Shown: positions 44,306 through 53,673, numbered from the stretch's first letter. The stretch is DNA of 64,000 nt from Bacillota bacterium (GCA_023391425.1 JAEWAX010000058.1:1-64000), one strand, 5' to 3'. Made by a program: numbers and translations. The notes: generated by a model not told the origin, from the letters alone.

Positions 44306-45577
44306 ATGAAAAAAGTTATTGCGTTACTTTTAGTATCTGCATTATCAATTGGATTATTTGTAGGTTGTGGTTCTAAAGATGAAAATGCAACAAGCACTAC
44401 TGAACAAGTTACAACTTCAAGTACTGTTGAAACATCTGCACCTGCAGAAAAAGCAAAAGTAGATATATTGTATTACTGGGAAAATAAAGATCATCAGAAG
44501 ATATTGGGAGATATAATTAATAACTACAATGGTTCACAAGCAGAAGTTGAAGTTGCAAGTGAGTATGTTCCATTTGCAGACTTCAAAAAGCAACTTTCTA
44601 TAGGTATAGCAGCAAGTGAGCTTCCTGACTTGGTACTGATAGACAATCCTGACCATGCAGCTTATGCAGCAATGGGTCTATTCGCGGACGTTACAGCTCA
44701 ATTTGCTGATCTAAAAGACCAATACTTTGAAGGACCATGGAAATCTTGTACATTAGATGGCAAACTTTATGGAATTCCATTTGGAAGCAATGATTTAGCA
44801 TTATTTTATAATAAGGATATGTTTACAAAAACTGGTATAACAACTCCTCCTACAACTTGGGATGAATTGAGAGCTGATGCTAAGAAGTTGACTGGCAACG
44901 GAGTTACAGGTTTAGGTGTTTCAGCTGTTAAGACAGAAGAAGGTACATTTCAATTCCTACCTTTCGTTGGATCAACAGGTGGTTCTATGGATAAGATTGG
45001 TGATGCTGAGGGTATAAAAGCATTACAATATTACGCTGATCTTATTAAAGACGGTTCAATGAGCAAAGAAGTCATGAACTGGGTTCAATCCGATCTATTG
45101 AAGCAGTTCCAAGCAGGAAAGATAGCTATGATGGTTAATGGTCCTTGGCAAGTACCTACCTTGAAGGCAGATTCTCCAGACCTAAAATGGGATGTATGCT
45201 TAATTCCTAAAGATGCACAGTATTCATCATGTCTCGGTGGAGAAAACTGGGGTGTTGTAAATGGTGACAATGTAGATGCAACATGTAAATTCCTTAAGTA
45301 TGTAGTATCAGATGAAGTATTAACAACATATATTGATAAATTCGGCTATTTCCCATCAAAGAAAGCTCTTGCAGCTGATAAGAAATACACAGATGACCCA
45401 GTTTATAAGGTATTTGTTGAAGAATTGAATTATGCTCAACCTAGAGGCCCTATTGCTAAGTGGCCTGAACTTTCAAACGTTATTTCTGCAACAATACAAG
45501 AAGTAATCTCTGGTGGAAAGACTCCTGAGGTTGCTGCAAAGGATGCTCAAGCAAAATTGGACGGAATACTTAAATAA
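44306..45577 (+). CDS. sugar ABC transporter binding lipoprotein (CUT1 class)
   Basis: This 423-residue lipoprotein has a signal peptide with lipobox FVGC (about residue 22) followed by a Thr/Ser/Glu-rich linker. The fold is extracellular-solute-binding family 1: LPDLVLIDNPDHAAYAAMGL, YGIPFGSNDLALFYNKDMF and PPTTWDELRADAKKLTGNG. It delivers an oligosaccharide to the two permeases encoded downstream. A 12-bp stem-loop after the gene probably stabilises its message. The ATPase is not encoded here, as is common for Gram-positive CUT1 systems that share an MsmK/MalK-type ATPase. Confidence 0.93.
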   Translation: MKKVIALLLVSALSIGLFVGCGSKDENATSTTEQVTTSSTVETSAPAEKAKVDILYYWENKDHQKILGDIINNYNGSQAEVEVASEYVPFADFKKQLSIGIAASELPDLVLIDNPDHAAYAAMGLFADVTAQFADLKDQYFEGPWKSCTLDGKLYGIPFGSNDLALFYNKDMFTKTGITTPPTTWDELRADAKKLTGNGVTGLGVSAVKTEEGTFQFLPFVGSTGGSMDKIGDAEGIKALQYYADLIKDGSMSKEVMNWVQSDLLKQFQAGKIAMMVNGPWQVPTLKADSPDLKWDVCLIPKDAQYSSCLGGENWGVVNGDNVDATCKFLKYVVSDEVLTTYIDKFGYFPSKKALAADKKYTDDPVYKVFVEELNYAQPRGPIAKWPELSNVISATIQEVISGGKTPEVAAKDAQAKLDGILK

Positions 45578-45623
45578 TAAAGGTGTTAGTTAGATATTTG
45601 TAGATTTTTAACAAAAATTTAAT

Positions 45624-45651
45624 TGGAGTACATAAGAAATTATGTACTCCA
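45624..45651 (+). promoter_or_regulatory. mRNA-stabilising stem-loop after the binding-protein gene
   Basis: TGGAGTACATAA-GAAA-TTATGTACTCCA is a perfect 12-bp stem with a GNRA tetraloop and no T-tract. Placed between the binding-protein and permease genes, it should protect the upstream 3' end and raise binding-protein levels. Confidence 0.75.
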
Positions 45652-45681
45652 TCTAAATTATAAGGGATGGTGGTAACCTAG

Positions 45682-46584
45682 ATGAAGCTTAAGACTAAAC
45701 AATGTGAAAATGAAAACATCGGATACTATTTTGTTCTACCTGCTTTAATTTTCATGTTAGTATTTATTGGATATCCAATTATTAATAACATAGTTCTTGG
45801 TTTCCAGAATGTATCTGTTATGACTTTTAGCAATAAGGTAAGGGAATTTGTCGGTTTACAAAACTATATCGATCTGTTTAAGGGCGGTATATTGACAGTA
45901 GCTATTAAGAATACGTTATTATTTACAGTTGGGTCAATTTTCTTTCAGTTTATTATTGGATTTGCACTTGCTATGTTTTTTAACGTGAATTTTAGTTTCT
46001 CCAAACCAATAAGAGGCATACTGATGGTAGCTTGGATGATACCGATTACAGTAACTGGATTGATGTTCAAGTTTATGTTTGGAGCTAACGGTGGCATAAT
46101 TAATGAGATTTTGATGAATTTGCACATTATAAGTAAACCTGTTGAATGGCTTGTATATTCTGGAACTGCTATGTGGGCAGTAATAATAGCTAATATATGG
46201 ATTGGAATTCCATTTAACATGATTCTTATTACAACAGGGCTTTCTACTATTCCGGCCGATATATATGAGAGCGCTAATATAGATGGAGCGAGCTGGCTGG
46301 AGAAGTTTGTATTTATCACTGTGCCAATGATAAAGCAGGCGTTACAGACGGTTTTAGTACTTGGTTTTATATATACTTTTAAAGTGTTCGATCTTGTTTT
46401 TATAATGACATCAGGAGGTCCGGTAAATGCAACTGAGATGCTTTCAACTTACTCCTATAAATTATCTTTTACAGAATTTAACTTCAGTAAGGGAGCATCA
46501 GTTGCCAATATATTATTTGTAATATTGTTTATTGTAAGTTTATTTTATTTAAAGATTATTAACTCAGAAGAGGAGGCAATGTAA
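45682..46584 (+). CDS. sugar ABC transporter permease, MalF/UgpA type
   Basis: The 300-residue membrane protein has six helices. The EAA loop is seen as DIYESANIDGASWLEKFVFITVPMIK (near 193-218), the contact point for the shared ATPase. The N-terminus ENIGYYFVLPALIFMLVFIGYP is typical for this family. It pairs with the next gene as a heterodimeric channel. ATG 45682 follows GGGATGGTGG. It is separated from the following permease by two bases. Confidence 0.93.
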   Translation: MKLKTKQCENENIGYYFVLPALIFMLVFIGYPIINNIVLGFQNVSVMTFSNKVREFVGLQNYIDLFKGGILTVAIKNTLLFTVGSIFFQFIIGFALAMFFNVNFSFSKPIRGILMVAWMIPITVTGLMFKFMFGANGGIINEILMNLHIISKPVEWLVYSGTAMWAVIIANIWIGIPFNMILITTGLSTIPADIYESANIDGASWLEKFVFITVPMIKQALQTVLVLGFIYTFKVFDLVFIMTSGGPVNATEMLSTYSYKLSFTEFNFSKGASVANILFVILFIVSLFYLKIINSEEEAM

Positions 46585-46586
46585 AA

Positions 46587-47420
46587 ATGGAAAATAAAAA
46601 ACTCAACATTATTTGTAATACCATATCAGTTGTAATATTAGTTGTATTGTTGTTTCCTCTATATTGGATGGTAGTAACATCACTAAAGTATGAAGCGGAT
46701 ATTTTTACACTGCATCCATCATTATTCCCAAAAAGAATATTTGTGGATTCATATGTTTCACAATTGGGCGATGGTCGATACAATATGTTCAGATCGTTTT
46801 TCAATAGTGCGGTCATTGCTTGCTCTACTATGGTGATATCAACAGTTCTTTCAATACCAGCAGCTTATGGTCTAGCAAGGTTTAGATTCATTGGGAAAAA
46901 GCTATTTATCCTTCTGTTTTTAGTAACACAAATGTTACCTGCAGTTTTTGTATTAACTCCACTATTTATAACTTTCAAAAACATGGGGATATTAGGGAAC
47001 TATTTGTCTCCAATAATTGCTGACTGTACCATTGGAGTACCTTTCTCTGTATTAATCCTAAGAACATATTTCCTTTCCATTCCGAAAGAATTAGACGATG
47101 CAGCTAAAATAGATGGTTGTAATCACTTTAGCGCATTTCTAAGAATAATGGTTCCAATTGCATCTCCTGGTGTAATTGTTGCTGCAGTATTCTCATTCTT
47201 ATTCGCTTGGGGAGATCTGGTATACGGAATGACCTTTATCAGTAAGCAGGAATTAAGACCAATAACGGCAGGAATGTTTAATTTCATGGGTCAATACGGA
47301 ATTGCTTGGAATTATTTGATGGCCTTTGGAGCTGTGACAGTCACACCTGTAGTACTGATATTTATATTCATGCAGAAGTATATTATCAGTGGTTTAACAA
47401 ATGGAGCTGTAAAGGGGTAA
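46587..47420 (+). CDS. sugar ABC transporter permease, MalG/UgpE type
   Basis: This 277-residue six-helix permease has the EAA loop ELDDAAKIDGCNHFSAFLRIMVPIASPG (near 171-198) and the MalG-type start IICNTISVVILVVLLFPLYWMV. It forms the channel with the upstream permease. ATG 46587 follows GGAGG at the end of the previous gene, indicating coupling. Confidence 0.93.
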   Translation: MENKKLNIICNTISVVILVVLLFPLYWMVVTSLKYEADIFTLHPSLFPKRIFVDSYVSQLGDGRYNMFRSFFNSAVIACSTMVISTVLSIPAAYGLARFRFIGKKLFILLFLVTQMLPAVFVLTPLFITFKNMGILGNYLSPIIADCTIGVPFSVLILRTYFLSIPKELDDAAKIDGCNHFSAFLRIMVPIASPGVIVAAVFSFLFAWGDLVYGMTFISKQELRPITAGMFNFMGQYGIAWNYLMAFGAVTVTPVVLIFIFMQKYIISGLTNGAVKG

Positions 47421-47474
47421 TAATTCTATTTTGAATTATGTTCTTAATAATAAATTACCTTTGGGGGGTATTTT

Positions 47475-47519
47475 ATGAGTAATCTGTTTTCAAGATTTAG
47501 AGATGATGGAGTCATATAG
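47475..47519 (+). CDS. possible 14-codon micro-ORF before the GH31 gene
   Basis: GGGGGGT (47463-47469) is followed by ATG 47475 and fourteen codons (MSNLFSRFRDDGVI) before TAG. The ribosome site is as good as that of neighbouring genes. It may be a translated leader or the stump of a deleted gene between the permease and GH31 genes. There is no other support. Confidence 0.3.
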   Translation: MSNLFSRFRDDGVI

Positions 47520-47595
47520 ATTTCATACTGTTATGGAAATTTTTCAAATAAACTAAATACTTCCGTTACTAAATAATTTGTAGGAGTAGATAAAA

Positions 47596-49614
47596 ATGAA
47601 TGATGTTTTTAGAATTGAGGGAAACCGTCTTATACGTACGTTTGATTCAGAAAAAATATGGATAGAACCTTGGGGGGAGAATAGCCTGCGTATTCGTTCA
47701 ACACGTCTTGCTGCCATGCAGATGGAGGATTGGGCACTTTTACCACAGGATTCAGCAGAGGTAAAAATATATGTTGATGGACAGAGTGCTGTAATAGAAA
47801 ATGGTAAGATCAAGGCACAAGTTTCGGTGGGAGGGAAAATTACCTTTTTTAACCAAAAAAATGAAATGCTGCTAGAGGAGTATGTACGTAACCGTAATGA
47901 TTTAAAGGGCTTTTGCAGCGCATTGAATATTGACGCACGTGAATTTAAACCCATTCTCGGAGGAGACTATCAATTAACTCTAAGATTTGAATCAAATCCA
48001 GATGAAAAACTCTATGGTATGGGACAATATCAGCAGCCATTTCTGAACATTAAAAATTGTACTTTAGAACTGGCACATAGAAATTCACAGGCTAGTGTAC
48101 CTTTTGCTCTCTCAAGTCTTGGGTATGGTTTTCTCTGGAATAATCCAGCTATAGGTAAAGTTACCTTTGGGAAGAATGTAACAGAATGGGAAGCGAGATC
48201 GACAAAACAACTTGATTATTGGATTACCGCAGGAGATACACCTGCTGAAATAGAAGAAGCATATGCTGGAGTTACTGGTACAGTACCCATGATGCCTGAC
48301 TATGGAATTGGTTTCTGGCAGTGCAAGCTTCGCTATCAGACACAGGAAGAACTACTCTCTGTAGCACGTGAATATAAACAAAGGGGTCTCCCTATATCAG
48401 TTATTGTAATAGATTTTTTCCACTGGCCTAAGCAGGGTGAATGGAAGTTTGACACAAATTACTGGCCTGATCCTGATGCTATGGTACAGGAACTTAAGAA
48501 TATGGGAATTGAATTGATGGTATCTATCTGGCCTACTGTTGACAAAACCAGTGAAAACTATCAAGAGATGCTCCAAAAGGGATATCTGGTTAGGACTGAA
48601 CGTGGAATTCGAACAACAATGGATTTCCTTGGTGACACAGTATTTTATGATGCAACTAACAAGGAAGCTAGGGATTATGTATGGAAGACAGCTAAAAAGA
48701 ACTATTATGATAAGGGAATAAGAATATTCTGGCTGGATGAGGCAGAACCAGAGTACTCTGTTTATGATTTTGACAATTACCGATATCATCTTGGACCGAA
48801 TGTTCAAATCGGAAACATATACCCAATGATGTATGCAAAAACCTTCTTTGATGGAATGAAGGAGGAAGGACAGGAAAACATAATAAATCTTCTGCGTTGT
48901 GCATGGGCAGGAAGCCAGCGCTATGGTGCGCTTGTTTGGTCAGGAGATATCGATTCAAGTTTTGAATCCCTTAGAAATCAGTTTAAGGCTGGTCTTAACA
49001 TGGGGCTCGCAGGAATAACCTGGTGGACAACAGATATCGGTGGATTTCATGGAGGAAATCCTGATGACCCCAAATTTCGTGAATGTATAATTCGTTGGTT
49101 TCAGTATGGAGCATTTTGTCCAGTTTTTCGTTTACATGGAGACCGCGTTCCTGCAATGGAGCCTATAGGCACTAGCGGAGGTGGTATGTGCTGGAGTGGA
49201 GCTCCAAATGAGGTGTGGAGCTACGGGGAAGAGGCTTATGAAATATTTAAAAAGTATATGTTTATGCGTGAACGTTTAAAACCGTATATTACTGAGTTGA
49301 TGAAGGCTGCCCACGAAAAGGGAACTCCACCTATGAGACCACTGTTTTATGACTTCCCTGAGGATAAGGTAGCATGGAATATAGAGGATGAATATATGTT
49401 TGGCCCTGATATTTTAGTTGCACCAGTACTTTATGCGGGATTAAGGGATAGAAGTACATATCTTCCAGCAGGAGCCCAATGGAAGGATGTAAATACTGGG
49501 AAAATATATGAAGGTGGACAATGGATTCAATGTTCTGCTTCGATTGATGTTATTCCGTTATTTTTGAAGAATAATTCAAATCTTCAGTTAGAGATAATGC
49601 TAGAAATTTTGTAA
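47596..49614 (+). CDS. glycoside hydrolase family 31 (alpha-glucosidase/alpha-xylosidase)
   Basis: The 672-residue GH31 enzyme has an N-terminal beta-sandwich (about 1-230) and a (beta/alpha)8 barrel. The nucleophile is Asp381 in FWLDEAEPEY, and the acid/base is probably Asp451 in LVWSGDIDSSF. WWTTDIGGFHGGNPDD and the HGDR segment form the active-site rim. There is no signal peptide, so it is intracellular and hydrolyses alpha-linked oligosaccharides brought in by the adjacent transporter. The motif does not let me decide between alpha-glucosidase, alpha-xylosidase (xyloglucan) and related activities. It is probably the last gene of the transport operon. Confidence 0.92.
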   Translation: MNDVFRIEGNRLIRTFDSEKIWIEPWGENSLRIRSTRLAAMQMEDWALLPQDSAEVKIYVDGQSAVIENGKIKAQVSVGGKITFFNQKNEMLLEEYVRNRNDLKGFCSALNIDAREFKPILGGDYQLTLRFESNPDEKLYGMGQYQQPFLNIKNCTLELAHRNSQASVPFALSSLGYGFLWNNPAIGKVTFGKNVTEWEARSTKQLDYWITAGDTPAEIEEAYAGVTGTVPMMPDYGIGFWQCKLRYQTQEELLSVAREYKQRGLPISVIVIDFFHWPKQGEWKFDTNYWPDPDAMVQELKNMGIELMVSIWPTVDKTSENYQEMLQKGYLVRTERGIRTTMDFLGDTVFYDATNKEARDYVWKTAKKNYYDKGIRIFWLDEAEPEYSVYDFDNYRYHLGPNVQIGNIYPMMYAKTFFDGMKEEGQENIINLLRCAWAGSQRYGALVWSGDIDSSFESLRNQFKAGLNMGLAGITWWTTDIGGFHGGNPDDPKFRECIIRWFQYGAFCPVFRLHGDRVPAMEPIGTSGGGMCWSGAPNEVWSYGEEAYEIFKKYMFMRERLKPYITELMKAAHEKGTPPMRPLFYDFPEDKVAWNIEDEYMFGPDILVAPVLYAGLRDRSTYLPAGAQWKDVNTGKIYEGGQWIQCSASIDVIPLFLKNNSNLQLEIMLEIL

Positions 49615-49626
49615 AATATGCTCTAC

Positions 49627-49758
49627 ATTTAGTTACAACTTTCCACAAGTATGGAAAAGTGATTTATAAATAACTAAATAGGATAAATGTATAGGCAGGG
49701 AAAATCAAAAAATTTACATATAGGATGAAGTTGAAAAGCCGGGGAAACCCGGCTTTTT
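49627..49758 (+). repeat. third remnant of the spoIIID 3' region, with terminator
   Basis: ATTTAGTTACAACTTTCCACAAG matches the border of the spoIIID fragment at 38756-38777. The next 110 bp match 38945-39055 closely, ending in the terminator AAAAGCCGGGGAAACCCGGCTTTT (49734-49757). The coding part of spoIIID is missing. After it, GAGTTAAGGTAG resembles the sequence after the terminator of intact spoIIID (GAGTTAAAGTAG), so this may be the old right-hand junction. The rest of the gap to 50059 shows nothing further. Confidence 0.8.
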
Positions 49759-50059
49759 GAGTTAAGGTAGGGGGAGTTAAGTTGATTACGAATTTGTATC
49801 TATTTTTTATGAAGGGTATTCTAAATAATGACATTTATCGTTTCTACCTATATGGGCAGTTCCATCTATACGATTTCTTTATTAATATTCCATAAAAACT
49901 ACAAAAAAGAAACTAAATTTACATTTCATGCCGAAAAAACAACATTTCATGCATCCAATGCGTTTTAAAATAAGTTTTAGATTATAATTACAGGGATACT
50001 TATTGAATAAGTACGGTTAAGGATGTTTTTAGCAAACTAAAATTTAGGGGGAAGAAAAA

Positions 50060-50548
50060 ATGAAAAAAGTTATGGTAATAATTTCAGCACTACTTATTTG
50101 CGTTACAATGTTAACAGCTTGTGGATCAGATCCAGTACAGGATGATCTAATTAATTACATTAACAATCAAGTACCAGCTATAGCAGAGCTAGAAAGCAAA
50201 GTAACTACTGAATATGCAGCTGTTAAGGGAGATACTAATACGGATGACGCAACGTTCGCGGCTAAATTAAAAGATGTGATAATTCCTGCTAATAATGAAC
50301 TGATTGCAAAAGCTAAAGCAACTGTTCCCGCCACAGAAGAAGTGAAAAAAGTACACGATAAATATATTGCGTCAGCGACTGCACAAAATGAAGCATTTGT
50401 TATATTGCTTGAGGCAGCTCAAAAGAATGATGAAAAATTAGTAAAAACTGCAAATGAAAAACTAGCAGATTCTGAAAAAATATCTAAAGAATATTTGGCA
50501 GACCTAGAGGCCTTGAAAAAAGGGCATAATGTTGAAACTACCAAGTAG
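50060..50548 (+). CDS. small lipoprotein, unknown function
   Basis: The 162-residue protein has a signal peptide with lipobox LTAC (about residue 21). The mature part is charged, Ala/Lys/Glu-rich and predicted helical throughout (AKAKATVPATEEVKKVHDKY, ANEKLADSEKISKEYLADLEAL), suggesting a helical bundle or coiled coil on the outer face of the membrane. No enzymatic motif is visible. It is 52 bp upstream of the clostripain-family gene and possibly co-transcribed, so it might be a partner or inhibitor; that is a guess. Confidence 0.8.
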   Translation: MKKVMVIISALLICVTMLTACGSDPVQDDLINYINNQVPAIAELESKVTTEYAAVKGDTNTDDATFAAKLKDVIIPANNELIAKAKATVPATEEVKKVHDKYIASATAQNEAFVILLEAAQKNDEKLVKTANEKLADSEKISKEYLADLEALKKGHNVETTK

Positions 50549-50600
50549 AATTGAATATTCCAGATGTATATTTTGATTTAAGAGGTTGGAGGAATTTATT

Positions 50601-52502
50601 ATGCGCAAATTAAAGAGTACAGTTTTGCTTGTAGCTATAATTGTGTTTATAGGACTGCTTAACATTCCAACTGTTGAAGGTGCAACTAAGGTTGCACCAT
50701 ACACAGTATTGGTGTATATGGTAGGATCTGATCTAGAAAGTAATAGCGGGGCTGCAACCAACGATTTGATTGAAATGGCAGCAGTTGGTTCAACAAAGAA
50801 TGTAAATGTTGTAGTTGAAACCGGTGGATCAAAAAAATGGAATTTATCGATGATAAGTAACAAGGTAAACCAGCGTTGGTTGGTTCAAAAGGATAATCTC
50901 GAGTTGATGAAAAATGACTTGGGAAATCGTAGCATGGGTAAGCAGAGTACACTTCAAGACTTTCTAGTATGGGGCGTAAAAAATTATCCAGCAAAAAAAT
51001 ATGCTGTAGTATTGTGGGATCACGGTTCTGGTGCTAGGGGCTTTGGATATGATGAAAACAATCTCAGCGACCCAAGCTTGACTATTAAAGAAATAAATGG
51101 TGCATTAAAGGCTGCAAGTGCAACCAGTAAACAGAAATTTGAACTGGTTGGTTTTGATGCCTGCCTTATGGGAAACATTGAGACGGCTACAGGGTTAAAG
51201 GATTATGCATCATACATGGTTGCTTCCGAGGAACTTGAGCCTGGTCATGGCTGGGACTACACGTCTGCATTGCAAGCTTTGAACGAGAAACCAACATCCA
51301 CAGGTGCTGAATTTGGAAAGGCAATAGCAGACGGTTACAAAAATCAAGCAACTGCAGAAGGTACTGCCAGTCAAATTACCCTATCGGTAGTTAACCTTGC
51401 AAAAGTTAGTGCAGTTAATACTGCACTGGAGAATTTTATAAAGAAGGCCAGCAATGATATAAAGAACCCTGAAAGAATTACTTCAGTTTCAAAGGCAAGA
51501 ATCAAAGCTGAAGACTACGGAGATGCAGGTGCACATGGAGGTAGCACCGATATGGCCGATATCTATGACATTGCAAATAATCTTAAGGGTACTTATCCAA
51601 TTGAGGCAGATAAGTTGATGAAAAGCATCCAAGGTTGTATTACATACAAGGTTACCAGTGACACAAAACCAAATGCTAATGGATTATCCATATACTTCCC
51701 TTGCAAGGACAAGGATAACTTTAAGGATAATTTAAAGGATTATCAGAATACAGGTTATACCAAAAGCTATCAGCAATTCCTTGCTACATATGTTGATAAA
51801 ATTCTATCAGATGATACACCTATTCAGTTGACACAAGCTAACCCAAATGCAGGTGGAGGAGATTCGCAAAGCTTATTTGAGATACAGGTGGCGCAAGAGG
51901 ATATAGCCAAGATAAATGAACTGTATTCAGTTTTGGCAATGCCATGTGATGAAGAAGGTACTACAGTCATGTTCCTGGGTATGGATAAGGATGTACAGTT
52001 GGATACTACTACAGGTATAGTAAAGGATAATTTCACAGGTTTAGGGACTACACTTGGAGGGGAACTTGTGTCCATGTATGTTGAAACAGTTGGGGAAGAT
52101 TATGCTACTTATACTATTCCTGCCAAACTCAATGGAGAAGCGGTGGATATAAAGGTTTTGTATAGTGAAGAATACCCTGATGGAGTAGTGCTCGGTGCTT
52201 GGAGAGGTATTGATGAGGAAACCGGTATGCCGGATAAGGATATTATTGATATATGCACCGGAGACACCATTATTCCACAATACTACTATTATGGCTCAAT
52301 AGATGATGAAGGTGGTTATGTTGATGGCTATGTTGATGGTGGTTCTTTTGTAGTAGGAGATGAACTCAAACTGGAGGTAATTGAATTACCGGAAGATAAA
52401 TACCTATATGGTTTCTACATGACAGATACTGCACAAAACGAATGTTATTCAGAATTTGTCACACTTAGCATAAAGGATGGTATGATAAGCGTTGAGAACT
52501 AG
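50601..52502 (+). CDS. clostripain-family (C11) cysteine protease, secreted
   Basis: The 633-residue protein has an N-terminal signal peptide (cleavage near residue 27, VEGATK). The C11 catalytic dyad is His141 in VVLWDHGSGARGFGYDE and Cys188 in LVGFDACLMGNIET. The fold continues with VASEELEPGHGWDY and GLSIYFPCK. The last 200 residues form an additional domain rich in Asp, Glu and Gly. Clostripain cleaves after Arg and needs calcium; specificity here is unknown. ATG 50601 follows GGAGGAA; TTG 50586 is the alternative. Confidence 0.92.
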   Translation: MRKLKSTVLLVAIIVFIGLLNIPTVEGATKVAPYTVLVYMVGSDLESNSGAATNDLIEMAAVGSTKNVNVVVETGGSKKWNLSMISNKVNQRWLVQKDNLELMKNDLGNRSMGKQSTLQDFLVWGVKNYPAKKYAVVLWDHGSGARGFGYDENNLSDPSLTIKEINGALKAASATSKQKFELVGFDACLMGNIETATGLKDYASYMVASEELEPGHGWDYTSALQALNEKPTSTGAEFGKAIADGYKNQATAEGTASQITLSVVNLAKVSAVNTALENFIKKASNDIKNPERITSVSKARIKAEDYGDAGAHGGSTDMADIYDIANNLKGTYPIEADKLMKSIQGCITYKVTSDTKPNANGLSIYFPCKDKDNFKDNLKDYQNTGYTKSYQQFLATYVDKILSDDTPIQLTQANPNAGGGDSQSLFEIQVAQEDIAKINELYSVLAMPCDEEGTTVMFLGMDKDVQLDTTTGIVKDNFTGLGTTLGGELVSMYVETVGEDYATYTIPAKLNGEAVDIKVLYSEEYPDGVVLGAWRGIDEETGMPDKDIIDICTGDTIIPQYYYYGSIDDEGGYVDGYVDGGSFVVGDELKLEVIELPEDKYLYGFYMTDTAQNECYSEFVTLSIKDGMISVEN

Positions 52503-52768
52503 AATACTTTAGTAATAATAATGGTCTGTTTCAGACTAATTTTATACGAAAAAACTTACTGTTTAAATAGTACGCGGGTACAACTTATACCAATGGGAAG
52601 CTCAGTTAAAAGTAATTGCTGAAATTGTAGGGTGAAGCACAAGTATTTTTGCTGACAAAGCGACAGTTGGTAAAGAAAGTGAAGTGATTTTTAAAATAAT
52701 ATACTGTATAATAATTTTATGGGCTAAACTCAGAATCCAGAATATGTTGCGGGAAGGATAAAAAGATT

Positions 52769-52936
52769 ATGGCTCTTGAAAATGGTTTACAGGAATGTAA
52801 TTGCAAAAAAAAGAAGTGTGAACGCCATGGTAAATGTAATGAATGCATTGAGTACCATACAAACAATTCTAAATATCTCCCCTATTGTAAGCGAGGAGAG
52901 TCTGGCAAATTAAATATATTTAAAAAGAAAAAGTAG
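52769..52936 (+). CDS. small Cys-rich protein of 55 residues
   Basis: ATG 52769 (GGGAAGGA upstream) to TAG 52936. The sequence contains ECNCKKKKCERHGKCNEC and YCKRG, with six Cys and two His in metal-binding spacing, then a basic tail KLNIFKKKK. A perfect terminator begins directly after the stop. Similar tiny Cys/His proteins are common in clostridia, but I cannot name a function; a zinc-ribbon or Fe-S fold is likely. The gap before it (52503-52768) has no complete gene. Confidence 0.75.
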   Translation: MALENGLQECNCKKKKCERHGKCNECIEYHTNNSKYLPYCKRGESGKLNIFKKKK

Positions 52937-52985
52937 CATACAAAAAACGTGCTTTTATAGTCTGTACAAGCACGTTTTTTGTATG
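52937..52985 (+). terminator. terminator of the small Cys-rich gene
   Basis: CATACAAAAAACGTGCTT and AAGCACGTTTTTTGTATG are perfect 18-bp inverted copies, containing T-runs on both strands. Confidence 0.92.
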
Positions 52986-52993
52986 TAACGAAT

Positions 52994-53014
52994 ACCACAC
53001 ATTCCATGTGTGGT
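52994..53014. terminator. stem-loop between convergent genes
   Basis: ACCACACAT-TCC-ATGTGTGGT is a perfect 9-bp stem, 27 bp beyond the stop of the reverse-strand gene at 53041. Little T-tract follows in either direction. Confidence 0.5.
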
Positions 53015-53040
53015 GATAATTATAACTAAGACACTCTACG

Positions 53041-53433
53041 TTATGTCTTTTTTATAAATTCAAGTTTACATTTTGGACAGGTAATGCATATCTTTCCTTT
53101 GCCCTTAGGAACTCTGACAGATTGTTTACAACTAGGACAGCGATAGTAACGGTGAGTTTTTGAGTCCTTTAATCGATATAACTTTTTGTTAAACCAAGAA
53201 GCTATTGGATTCCAAAGCTTCAAAAATTTATTGTTTTCTTCTCTACGTCGTGCTGTATTTTTTGACAACGCCCTAAATACAAATAGTATAAATGGAAGGT
53301 ATATAATATAAGTTAGCACAGTTGAAGGAAAGAAAAATAAAACTATCGAAAGCAGTAACGAGAGAAAAATTAAAGCTATTGATAGTTGGTCAGACCCATA
53401 TCTTCCAATCATAAATTTTTTAAACCAATTCAT
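53041..53433 (-). CDS. membrane protein with C-terminal zinc ribbon
   Basis: This 130-residue protein has two adjacent hydrophobic helices (about 17-36 and 38-58), a basic cytoplasmic region, and a C-terminal ribbon YRCPSCKQSVRVPKGKGK then CPKC. The four Cys could bind zinc. Such membrane-anchored ribbons are conserved but uncharacterised in Firmicutes. ATG 53433 has GGAGGAG before it; the longer frame from 53448 contains that ribosome site. Monocistronic. Confidence 0.8.
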   Translation of the reverse strand: MNWFKKFMIGRYGSDQLSIALIFLSLLLSIVLFFFPSTVLTYIIYLPFILFVFRALSKNTARRREENNKFLKLWNPIASWFNKKLYRLKDSKTHRYYRCPSCKQSVRVPKGKGKICITCPKCKLEFIKKT

Positions 53434-53673
53434 AAAGTACTCCTCCATGCCGCTTTAGCGACTCAATATTTAGTATAATTCTTAAATGGTGAAAAACACA
53501 CAACTGATTTGATTACTAGTGAATAGATATTATATCTATTTTAGTAGTGTTAACACTAATATGCAATATAATAAAAATATTTTCCGTAACACTAATTGCT
53601 ATTAATTCTATAGAGTCAGAATTCTAAGTTGTTGAAGATTAAAAGCTACAATGCAGGAAGTTAAGTAAATTGC

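Noticed and set aside
52590..52700. Possible gene remnant (frame with ADKATVGKESEV after an in-frame stop) before the small Cys-rich gene
   Set aside because: Only about 40 codons look protein-like, with a stop inside and no family I recognise; too weak to call a pseudogene.
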